5,074 nt of DNA, taken from NCBI GenBank assembly GCA_022402405.1, contig JAKRSG010000373.1, positions 1-5,074 on the forward strand, read 5' to 3'. The position numbers and the translations under genes are program-made. Below, piece by piece: positions 1 to 5,074 of this stretch. Source of the DNA: Bacteroidia bacterium (GTDB lineage Bacteria; Bacteroidota; Bacteroidia; UKL13-3). Positions within the stretch are counted from its first letter, which is position 1. Each line of letters begins with the position of its first letter. The notes beneath the pieces were generated by a model. It worked only from the letters and a program-made list of their open reading frames with translations, made no database searches and was not told the DNA's origin.

Positions 1-220
1 TATATAATAATCCAAATTCTAATCCATCTGCTGTGCCATAATTAAAATCCTCATTTTGGGGAATAACTTTGTTTACACCCGTATATCCACCCAAACCCAC
101 CTGAATAATGCGTTGCTTTCTAACGGAGTCTTTAGGGTGAAATAGTTGTGCGGTTGCAGCCTCCATATTTATGTAATTGCATACCATCAAACAAAGTATA
201 ATTTTAATTAGTATTCTCAT
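1..220 (-). CDS. N-terminal part of a secreted or outer-membrane protein (partial)
   Basis: This is an open minus-strand frame starting at ATG 218-220 and still open at the window edge, giving 73 complete codons. The protein begins with a signal peptide: basic MRILIK, then a hydrophobic stretch, and a signal peptidase I site ATA|Q after residue 24. A cleaved N-terminal Gln is common in exported Bacteroidota proteins. The mature part has a basic segment around residues 30-37, then RIIQVGLGGYTG (37-48), a Gly-rich alternating pattern like the first strand of an outer-membrane beta-barrel. No named family is recognised from so short a piece, so the barrel assignment is inference. The gene diverges from the DUF4160/DUF2442 unit, with only about 26 bases between its start codon and the first DUF4160-like codons. 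I saw no Shine-Dalgarno sequence and no clear -7 box upstream. A surface lipoprotein is unlikely because the region before C14 (LMVC) is not a good lipobox. Confidence 0.72.
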   Translation of the reverse strand, partial: MRILIKIILCLMVCNYINMEAATAQLFHPKDSVRKQRIIQVGLGGYTGVNKVIPQNEDFNYGTADGLEFGLLY

Positions 221-246
221 AATGCATCCAGTTATTTTAAATATGC

Positions 247-450
247 AACATACACATTCATTTGATAAAAGGAGATATGAAATGTAAATATTGTATATTA
301 GTTGTTTATTTGAAAATTAAAAACGGGTTTTCATTCAATATGTCGCCAAACGCAAAGAGAGAAATAAAAAAAATAATATACCAAAACTTTGATTTGATTA
401 TTGATTCTTGGAATAACTTTTTTAATAAACAACATGATAGCAACTCATAA
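247..450 (+). pseudogene. DUF4160 family protein, N-terminally truncated
   Basis: The readable frame ends at TAA 448-450. Its second half, from about FSFNMSPNAKREIKK through DSWNNFF, matches my recollection of the C-terminal helices of DUF4160 proteins that pair with DUF2442. Upstream in the same frame, codons 247-261 read NIHIH, followed by LIKGDMKCKY. This resembles the conserved His-x-His segment of DUF4160, which normally follows about 20-25 residues of N-terminal strands. Here an in-frame TAA at 238-240 lies just ahead and no ATG precedes the HxH. The only starts are TTG 262 and ATG 277, both after the motif, and the GGAG at 271-274 is too close to ATG 277 to serve it. A shortened protein of 57-62 residues could still be made. 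I infer a 5'-truncated remnant, with the missing part perhaps lost when the divergent gene at 1-220 was juxtaposed. The last 17 bases overlap the DUF2442 gene. DUF4160 function is not firmly established; it is often suspected to be toxin-antitoxin-like. Confidence 0.55.
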
Positions 451-667
451 CATAGAAAAAGTAAGTTTTGAAAACAATTTTATGACGCTTCAAATTGATG
501 GAAAAATTATAGTACTCAATTTAGAGCAGTTATCGCCTAAACTTGCTCATGCAAACAAAATAGAAAGGGAGCTTTTCAAAATTTCCCCGTCTGGTTATGG
601 AATGCATTGGCCGCTGCTAGATGAAGACCTTTCAATAGAGGCTATTCTGAAAAATAATAATTATTAA
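434..667 (+). CDS. DUF2442 domain-containing protein
   Basis: This 77-residue protein starts at ATG 434. Family resemblance begins with the strands NIEKVSF and FMTLQIDGKIIVLNLEQLSP (about residues 6-35). The diagnostic part is residues 50-68, centred on SPSGYGMHWPLLDEDLSI, characteristic of the DUF2442 subgroup encoded beside DUF4160. The frame stays open upstream to a TTG at 401, but ATG 434 gives the usual DUF2442 length, so I prefer it; no Shine-Dalgarno sequence is present. It overlaps the DUF4160 frame by 17 bases, which implies co-transcription and possibly translational coupling. DUF2442 is a small alpha/beta fold, and the pairing with DUF4160 is often treated as a putative toxin-antitoxin-like module; neither activity nor direction is proven. 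Unlike its partner this gene looks complete. Its stop lies 5 bases from the stop of the convergent hydrolase gene, leaving no room for a separate terminator. Confidence 0.85.
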   Translation: MIATHNIEKVSFENNFMTLQIDGKIIVLNLEQLSPKLAHANKIERELFKISPSGYGMHWPLLDEDLSIEAILKNNNY

Positions 668-672
668 ACAAT

Positions 673-1941
673 TCACCGTTTCACCACTTTTTGATGGTAG
701 TTGCCCAATTGAAAACCATACATTCCAGCTGCCAAGCCTTCCAAAGAAATTTGTCCTTTTTCTGACCCTACTCGCTCACGCAAAATCACCTTTCCAAAAA
801 CATCTATCACTTGGTAGTACAAACCTACAAACCTTGCTGGTACTTCAAAATATAGCAACCCTTCACTGGGGTTTGGGAAAATACGTATTGGTTCAGACCA
901 ACTATTAAAAATGCCGGTGGTGTTGTTAATTACTATTTCGGTATCGCGACTAGTGCTTATGCCACAGCGCATAGCCAATAAGCGCGCTTTGTATGTGCCA
1001 ACAGCCCGGTAAATGTGTTGCGGATTTACTTGTGTGGAGGTATCTCCATCGCCAAAATGCCACACATAAGAATCGGCGTTGGTAGATAGATTTTCGAATT
1101 GAACCAATCTCGAATTTATCTCAGAAACGGCATGCTTAAAATGTGCCTTGGGTTCAAACAAACCCACATTTAAATCGCCCAAATTTTGATATACCACCCA
1201 CTTTGCAGCAGCTCTTATAGCCAACGCCTCTGCGGCAGGTAATCCTCCATCATAGGTAATGAGCGTAGGGTCTTTTCGCAAAATTACGGCGTAAAAACTA
1301 CAAGCAGCGGCATAGGTTCCGGCCAAAGAAGGGTGACTCTCATCCGACTGATAAAGCTCTATCGTTGGATGATTTGTTCTGAGGTATTTCCACAAAGCGC
1401 CTACAGGAGACAACAAGGCTTTGTTATCATTAGCCATTTTTCTATAACGCAGAGCCAGCAAACTATCCATTCCCTGATACGTGCACACAGGAGGCCAAAA
1501 TGCACAATTCTGTGCATCGCCATTCTTTCTACCCCATGTCATGTAAAACACCGTTTTAGAACAAGCATAATTCTCTTTAATCATGCTATCCAAAGCCCTG
1601 GCAAAAGGGTAAACCATCTCTTGCACATCTGCCTCGGGAAAAGAAGGCAGCTGACTTTGGTCTTGCAGCACCACATAATCCCATTGTGCCGACTTAATTT
1701 TTGTTATAGAAGTAGCGTTAGAAGCATGACCCATTAATCTATAACCCCCAGGAGTGTTTTCATCGGTAAATAGCGTATCTCCAGTAGAAAAAGCCATATC
1801 TTTTAAGAGTTTAGGTAAATTATTTACGTAAGTATAACTATTCCCCAAAAACAAAACTTTTAATTCCTTGGATTGAGCATACAAGTTGTCAAACAACCCA
1901 AAGCCCAACAAAACCCACAGTAAAATATTCTTATTACCCAT
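673..1941 (-). CDS. Secreted SGNH/GDSL-like hydrolase with PKD domain and T9SS type A sorting domain
   Basis: This 422-residue protein starts at ATG 1939-1941 and ends with TGA. Residues 1-22 are a signal peptide with cleavage LYA|Q. The catalytic domain spans about 27-255. LFLGNSYT (30-37) is the block I equivalent with probable nucleophile Ser35. TPGGY around 63-67 is a candidate for the block II Gly, and WDYVVLQDQSQ (87-97) sits where block III normally has GxND. SDESHPSLAG (199-208) is block V with probable Asp200 and His203. The fold relates to SGNH esterases and the DUF4886 group; substrate unknown, with acyl ester or glycan deacetylation plausible. Residues about 264-342 form a PKD domain with the hallmark YVWHFGDGD and a later VGTYKARL strand. 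Residues about 352-422 are a T9SS type A domain (IRIFPNPSEG, then GLAAGMYGFQL, ending KVVKR), so export by T9SS and surface attachment or release are expected. A probable promoter lies upstream, and no partner gene is co-directional. Confidence 0.88.
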   Translation of the reverse strand: MGNKNILLWVLLGFGLFDNLYAQSKELKVLFLGNSYTYVNNLPKLLKDMAFSTGDTLFTDENTPGGYRLMGHASNATSITKIKSAQWDYVVLQDQSQLPSFPEADVQEMVYPFARALDSMIKENYACSKTVFYMTWGRKNGDAQNCAFWPPVCTYQGMDSLLALRYRKMANDNKALLSPVGALWKYLRTNHPTIELYQSDESHPSLAGTYAAACSFYAVILRKDPTLITYDGGLPAAEALAIRAAAKWVVYQNLGDLNVGLFEPKAHFKHAVSEINSRLVQFENLSTNADSYVWHFGDGDTSTQVNPQHIYRAVGTYKARLLAMRCGISTSRDTEIVINNTTGIFNSWSEPIRIFPNPSEGLLYFEVPARFVGLYYQVIDVFGKVILRERVGSEKGQISLEGLAAGMYGFQLGNYHQKVVKR

Positions 1942-1986
1942 CTTTCTATTTTATAATTTTAGACTAATACCTTTACAAATTAGTTG

Positions 1987-2017
1987 CAAAAGTATTAACT
2001 ATCGGCTTTGGTTTGAA
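1987..2017 (-). promoter_or_regulatory. Probable Bacteroidota-type promoter for the SGNH hydrolase gene
   Basis: On the minus strand, positions 1994-1987 read TACTTTTG, an exact match to the Bacteroidota -7 consensus TAnnTTTG. Twenty bases further upstream (2017-2015) is TTC, one change from the usual -33 TTG at the usual spacing. A transcript would start near 1980 and have a leader of roughly 40 bases before ATG 1941. The 109-base divergent region is shared with the plus-strand membrane protein gene at 2051, for which I see no equally good box. Confidence 0.5.
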
Positions 2018-2050
2018 CCTATAATAAAATAAACTAAACCCGAACCTACA

Positions 2051-2536
2051 ATGCTACCATACACCCTAGAGCAAAGCACCCTAATTATTAAGCCAAAGCA
2101 GGCCAACTATTTGGTATTAGCTGTTTTAATAGTATTATGTTTTTTGTGTTTAGCATTGCCCATTATGGGGTTTGTGCTAACGATAATAGAGGGCGATAGC
2201 CCTCATTTTGGTGGCATCATTTTATTAGGTTTGATGGCTCTGATTAGTTTTTATTTACTACGATTAATTCTCTGGAATAGTTGCGGTAAAGAGATATTTG
2301 TTTTTGAAAAAAATTCTATTCAATACACAGCCGATTACAATTGGTTTAAAGATAAGGTAAAAACTATTTCCGTTAAAGGAGATATTCAGTTTGCTGCAAA
2401 AGAAGCCGGATTTAAAGAAGATAAAACAGGCGTTTTACTTATAATTTCAGAGGAAGAAGAACTAGAATCTGTAGTAAAAATGCCCATAGATTTATTGCAA
2501 CAGTTGGTACTAAAACTCCCACCAAAAAAACCCTAA
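2051..2536 (+). CDS. Small two-helix membrane protein with a C-terminal beta-rich (PH-like?) domain
   Basis: This 161-residue protein is not recognised as a named family member. A short N-terminal strand segment (TLEQSTLIIKPKQA, about 5-18) precedes two hydrophobic helices at about 20-46 and 54-76, separated by an acidic loop containing EGDSPHF. The rest is soluble. KEIFVFEKNSIQYTADY (80-96), VKTISV, and GVLLIISEEEELESVVKM (127-144) look like beta strands, and PIDLLQQLVLKL (145-156) looks like a closing helix. The sequence ends in a proline- and lysine-rich tail. A TM hairpin followed by strands and a terminal helix is the usual layout of YcxB-type or bacterial PH-domain membrane proteins, which is my best guess for the fold; no catalytic motif is visible. 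No signal peptide or Shine-Dalgarno sequence is seen before ATG 2051. It is transcribed away from the hydrolase gene and towards the 708-residue protein, with the palindrome at 2645-2689 in between. Confidence 0.75.
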   Translation: MLPYTLEQSTLIIKPKQANYLVLAVLIVLCFLCLALPIMGFVLTIIEGDSPHFGGIILLGLMALISFYLLRLILWNSCGKEIFVFEKNSIQYTADYNWFKDKVKTISVKGDIQFAAKEAGFKEDKTGVLLIISEEEELESVVKMPIDLLQQLVLKLPPKKP

Positions 2537-2644
2537 CTAAGTAGCTAACCATTCTAGAAAAATAAACATAGAGACTCTTCTAACCATTATGTTCCGCTCA
2601 CAAAGTCGTTCGGCCAAATGAAGGAAGACATTCTCATTTAGCAA

Positions 2645-2689
2645 ATTGGCTTCATAATTGGCGGCCTTGCCGCCAATTATGAAGCCAAT
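2645..2689. repeat. Perfect inverted repeat: 21-bp stem, 3-base loop
   Basis: Bases 2645-2665 are the exact reverse complement of 2669-2689, with the loop CTT at 2666-2668, so 42 of 45 bases pair. The apical part (GGCGGC/GCCGCC) is GC-rich while the lower stem is AT-rich. The hairpin lies 108 bases after the stop of the membrane protein gene and 110 bases after the stop of the convergent 708-residue gene, almost exactly central. That placement suits a bidirectional terminator or an RNA 3'-end stabiliser. However, no run of T follows either arm (plus side ATTTCCC; minus side TTTGCTAAAT), so it is not a standard intrinsic terminator. It could also be a copy of a dispersed palindromic element. 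Confidence 0.85.
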
Positions 2690-2707
2690 ATTTCCCAACA
2701 GATGCCC

Positions 2708-2734
2708 GTCATTCCGACCGCGGGGAGGAACCTC
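2708..2734. repeat. Motif resembling a dispersed intergenic repeat (GTCATTCCGACC...GGAGGAACCTC)
   Basis: This 27-base segment has a form I recall as recurring between genes in many Bacteroidota genomes: GTCATTCCGA, a variable GC-rich core, then GGAGGAA and CTC. TTCC (2712-2715) can pair with GGAA (2727-2730) around the GC-rich centre, so it is itself an imperfect hairpin. It is visibly more GC-rich than the coding DNA on either side. Only this one clear copy is in the window, so its repeat nature rests on recollection. A weaker look-alike may lie at 2605-2635, on the other side of the palindrome. Confidence 0.45.
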
Positions 2735-2799
2735 TGAAAACTTACTTTGTACGCGCCACTTTGATTAGGACGACCATTTTTTAAGGGTTAGAGGCAGTA

Positions 2800-4926
2800 C
2801 TACTTAATTAAAGTAAAACGTTTAAATATTTTCTTTGTGCCATTCCTGGTAAACTCTAAAATACAATAATTAATACCAGCAGGTATCTGTTGAACTTGAG
2901 TAGTTATTTGATAAGACCCTTTATTGGCATAATACATATTATGGGCCATAAACAACTCATTGAAGTTTTTATCTAATATTTTGATTTTTACCTGACCTTC
3001 AGAAGGAATAATAAAATCAATATTAATAATATCAAAAGCTGGATTTGGACTTAAAACCATAAGCAATGAGTCGGAATTAAGATTTGTTATTGATAAACTA
3101 TCTCCATCTAAGTCATTCATTTTTAATAGTTGTTCATTACAACCAATCACTGTAATTGTTCCATTAAAAAATTTTATCTCACCATCACATCCTATAAATT
3201 TAAATATATAAAAATAAACACCATCAGACCAATTATCAGGAATTTGAAAACAATATGGTTCAGAATTATAGCTTTGATTCAATTGAAGCATACTTTGGCC
3301 CCATCTATTAAAAATTTCTAGTTCAAATTGCCTTATGCCTTTTCCTTGAAAGCAAATGTATCGTTTACCATCTTTACATATTCTAATATTTGGAATTAAT
3401 ATGTCACTCAAATTCTGTGATCGATTCCAATCTAAAATTTGCTCGGCTACGGTTTCGTTACAATAGTTCTTTTTTCGTATTCTTATTTTATAGCAACCGC
3501 ATGGATCTAAAAACTCGTTAAGCTTAAATTGGGCAGGTGCTGGAGGCAATGGTTGATTAAAGAATGAAAAGGTTTGAGTGTGGAGTAGATTGCCATTACA
3601 ATCTAAAACATCATAAGTTACATATTCTGTAAACTCGGTGGTAACAACACTTATTTCAGGATAGGCAGGTAATGTTGCCAAATTATTGTTAGTTATATTA
3701 ATTGAGGGATTAGGAACTGATGAAGCAAAATATTTAATAGTTACTTTTTTGGTTGTTGTTTCACCACAAGCATTTTGTATAACCACATCGTATTCATAAA
3801 CACCAGAAGTACCCGCTGGTGGACAAAACAATGGATTTAAAACACTTACAGATGACAAGTACGCCAAGTTTTGCGCATTTTGTGACGTCCAGTTTACTGT
3901 TAAGCCTCGCGAAACAATACCTGAAGTTAAATTAATACAATCGTTGTTACAAAGAACATATTGTGTAGGGATGTCTATGTTTGTTGTTGGGCAATCTTGC
4001 CCGCAAGGTGCAATTTTTGCAGTAAAATCAGCACCTCTGTTTATATAGAAGCCTTCTGTTAGTTTTACTTCCTTTGAAGCCTTGTAAGTGGTTATGCTAC
4101 CATCCAACATGGCCACTTCACCCATTGCTGGTGAATTATTAATTACCGAACCTGCTATAATGGTCTCCGCTTCTTCCAATTCTCTATCAAATTTGTAGAT
4201 GCGACCTTGCCTTGTAAGCAACTCAGTGCAGTATTCGTATAATTCTACACGGTCAACGTAAAAAAAGTTGTGATTGGCTTGTAAAACAATTTGTTTTAAA
4301 TTATTCTTTGTTGCTGTAAATACAGCCTCAAATGATCGAGGTTTACACACATATTCGTTTTGAGTGCAATACATCATGCTCATCATGTTTTTGTTTAGTT
4401 CACTTTGATCAAACCAGTTGCTAATTGGTGTGGTTAGATGTATTTCAATACCACTAGGAGAATACTGAGATGCTTGTCCACTTAATATACCTTGCCCAAT
4501 AAGTCTTATCTTATATTTTTTACCATTTACTAATTCTGAATATAATACGGTTAGCAGATTTTCTCCGTTTGGTGTTCCATTATCTTTTCCAATTACAATA
4601 TATTTGTCATCAAGAAATGGATTATTAAAATTAGGGTTACTAAAGTTAAAAGGATAGCAGACTACACAACTCGAATTTGATATATTATCACTAACAAAAG
4701 AGCGCCACTCGGGTGTATTATTTGAAGATGTTTGAGTCCAATTTTCTATCCGATTTTGAGTCGTGATTACGTTATACAATCGGGTATTACAAAAAGGTAA
4801 ATACATTCCATATCCCAAATTTCCTAATTCAAAAGAACTGTTAGGTATTAGATTCTGGGGTATTTGACAGTTAACGAATTTTAAAATCAAAAGGAATATT
4901 GTAAATGAAAAATATTTTTTATTCAT
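2800..4926 (-). CDS. Large secreted multidomain protein with T9SS type A sorting domain and an internal CHU_C-like domain
   Basis: This 708-residue protein starts at ATG 4924-4926 and ends with TAG. Residues 1-20 are a signal peptide (cleavage VNC|Q). Residues about 22-233 begin with NLIPNSSFELG and end near FYVDRVELYEYC, typical of the Bacteroidota 'N-L-x-P-N-x-S-F-E' jelly-roll modules with a closing VDxVxLY strand, probably a carbohydrate- or ligand-binding beta-sandwich. Residues about 255-308 (SKEVKLTEGFYINRGADFTAKI) resemble the 3-coathanger stack domain. Residues about 320-400 and 404-500 look like two Ig/PKD-like domains. Residues about 508-595 resemble the gliding-motility-associated C-terminal domain (FELEIFNRWGQ, SDGVYFYIFKF, FFNGTITVIG). 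A short acidic linker leads to the type A sorting domain, about 624-708 (LSPNPAFDIINIDF to FKRFTLIK). The mature chain has 22 cysteines, suggesting disulfides. No enzyme motif is seen; an adhesin or surface-structure role is inferred. It lies 4 bases after the upstream gene and is probably co-transcribed with it. Confidence 0.86.
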   Translation of the reverse strand: MNKKYFSFTIFLLILKFVNCQIPQNLIPNSSFELGNLGYGMYLPFCNTRLYNVITTQNRIENWTQTSSNNTPEWRSFVSDNISNSSCVVCYPFNFSNPNFNNPFLDDKYIVIGKDNGTPNGENLLTVLYSELVNGKKYKIRLIGQGILSGQASQYSPSGIEIHLTTPISNWFDQSELNKNMMSMMYCTQNEYVCKPRSFEAVFTATKNNLKQIVLQANHNFFYVDRVELYEYCTELLTRQGRIYKFDRELEEAETIIAGSVINNSPAMGEVAMLDGSITTYKASKEVKLTEGFYINRGADFTAKIAPCGQDCPTTNIDIPTQYVLCNNDCINLTSGIVSRGLTVNWTSQNAQNLAYLSSVSVLNPLFCPPAGTSGVYEYDVVIQNACGETTTKKVTIKYFASSVPNPSINITNNNLATLPAYPEISVVTTEFTEYVTYDVLDCNGNLLHTQTFSFFNQPLPPAPAQFKLNEFLDPCGCYKIRIRKKNYCNETVAEQILDWNRSQNLSDILIPNIRICKDGKRYICFQGKGIRQFELEIFNRWGQSMLQLNQSYNSEPYCFQIPDNWSDGVYFYIFKFIGCDGEIKFFNGTITVIGCNEQLLKMNDLDGDSLSITNLNSDSLLMVLSPNPAFDIINIDFIIPSEGQVKIKILDKNFNELFMAHNMYYANKGSYQITTQVQQIPAGINYCILEFTRNGTKKIFKRFTLIK

Positions 4927-4930
4927 ATTG

Positions 4931-5074
4931 CTAAAATTTAAATTCTGTGCCTACCCTATACTGATATGTTTGATATTTAACCCAAAACTCAATGGGAATA
5001 TTTGTACCATTATAGAAGATGTTTAACATCTCAATTTGTGGAGAAACCAATTCAAATTCAGAAAAAAATACCCA
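4931..5074 (-). CDS. C-terminal end of a probable outer-membrane beta-barrel protein (partial)
   Basis: A minus-strand frame is open from the window's right edge to TAG at 4931-4933, covering the last 47 residues of a protein. The visible part alternates polar and hydrophobic/aromatic residues: VFFSEFELVSPQIEM, then IPIEFWVKYQTYQYRVG, ending TEFKF. A terminal aromatic strand ending in Phe is the classic C-terminus of outer-membrane beta-barrels, recognised by the BAM complex. The specific family cannot be named from this fragment, and it does not look like a T9SS sorting tail. The stop is 4 bases before the ATG of the 708-residue protein, so the two genes probably form an operon. This would put a barrel protein and a T9SS cargo under common control, though a functional link is inference. 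Confidence 0.7.
   Translation of the reverse strand, partial: WVFFSEFELVSPQIEMLNIFYNGTNIPIEFWVKYQTYQYRVGTEFKF

Larger units (their letters stand above)
2537..2799. other. Convergent intergenic region carrying repeat-like elements
   Basis: These 263 bases separate the stops of two convergent genes. From the left they hold about 60 bases of AT-rich DNA, a segment at 2605-2635 that may be a degenerate copy of the 2708-2734 motif, the perfect palindrome (2645-2689), the motif itself (2708-2734), and about 65 further bases without recognisable structure. I find no credible open reading frame, tRNA, or T-tailed terminator for either gene. The elevated GC of about 2590-2760 compared with both neighbours suggests inserted repeat DNA. 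Confidence 0.6.

Noticed and set aside
222..287. A 21-codon ATG-started frame ahead of the DUF4160 remnant, one base out of phase
   Set aside because: I considered it as the missing DUF4160 N-terminus joined by a frameshift, or as a leader peptide. Its translation does not resemble the family's N-terminal strands and has no regulatory hallmarks.
401..433. Upstream TTG start for the DUF2442 gene
   Set aside because: It adds 11 residues (MILGITFLINN) outside the family fold and encoded within the DUF4160 frame. ATG 434 gives the expected length.
655..666. 12-base palindrome TAATAATTATTA at the end of the DUF2442 gene
   Set aside because: It is made only of A and T with no loop, so it would not form a stable terminator hairpin and is likely in this base composition.
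1333..1737. A 134-codon open frame on the plus strand
   Set aside because: It lies wholly antisense to the catalytic domain of the SGNH hydrolase, and its translation shows no domain, signal peptide or coherent motif. The minus-strand gene has clear family motifs across the same bases.
2545..2588. Direct repeat CTAACCATT at 2545-2553 and 2580-2588
   Set aside because: Nine bases in AT-rich DNA with no third copy or regular spacing; it could easily be chance.
3130..3321. A 63-codon open frame on the plus strand
   Set aside because: It is antisense to the CHU_C-like region of the 708-residue protein and its translation has no recognisable features.
4864..4926. Lipoprotein signal on the 708-residue protein (Cys20)
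   Set aside because: The residues before the Cys are FVN, not a lipobox, and a T9SS type A tail with Gln after the cleavage site fits a signal peptidase I substrate better.

Overview
The window looks like chromosomal DNA of a Bacteroidota bacterium. Two large secreted proteins end in type IX secretion (T9SS) type A sorting domains. One of them also carries an internal region resembling the gliding-motility-associated C-terminal (CHU_C, type B sorting) domain. DNA is AT-rich, starts mostly lack Shine-Dalgarno sequences, and one upstream region carries a Bacteroidota-type -7 box (TAnnTTTG). I cannot name genus or species.

Layout from left to right. Positions 1-220 (minus) are the start of a signal-peptide-bearing envelope protein that runs off the window. 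Positions 247-667 (plus) hold a two-gene unit: a DUF4160 reading frame that seems to have lost its N-terminal part, overlapping an intact DUF2442 gene. Only 5 bases separate that unit's stop from the end of the convergent gene at 673-1941 (minus), a secreted SGNH-type hydrolase with a PKD domain and a T9SS tail. Divergent from it, 2051-2536 (plus) encodes a small two-helix membrane protein. Positions 2537-2799 are a convergent intergenic region containing a perfect 21-bp stem palindrome at its midpoint and a motif resembling a dispersed intergenic repeat. Positions 2800-4926 (minus) encode a 708-residue multidomain secreted protein. Four bases upstream of it lies the end of another gene (4931-5074, minus), whose C-terminus looks like an outer-membrane beta-barrel.

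The main theme is the cell envelope: two T9SS cargo proteins and two probable outer-membrane or secreted proteins, with one short likely operon (barrel protein followed by the 708-residue cargo protein). The DUF4160/DUF2442 pair is a separate small accessory module. I see no rRNA, tRNA, CRISPR array, transposase or phage gene. I found no convincing new multi-gene system. The most notable items are the eroded DUF4160 partner, the long palindrome with the neighbouring repeat, and the protein with two different T9SS-type sorting modules.
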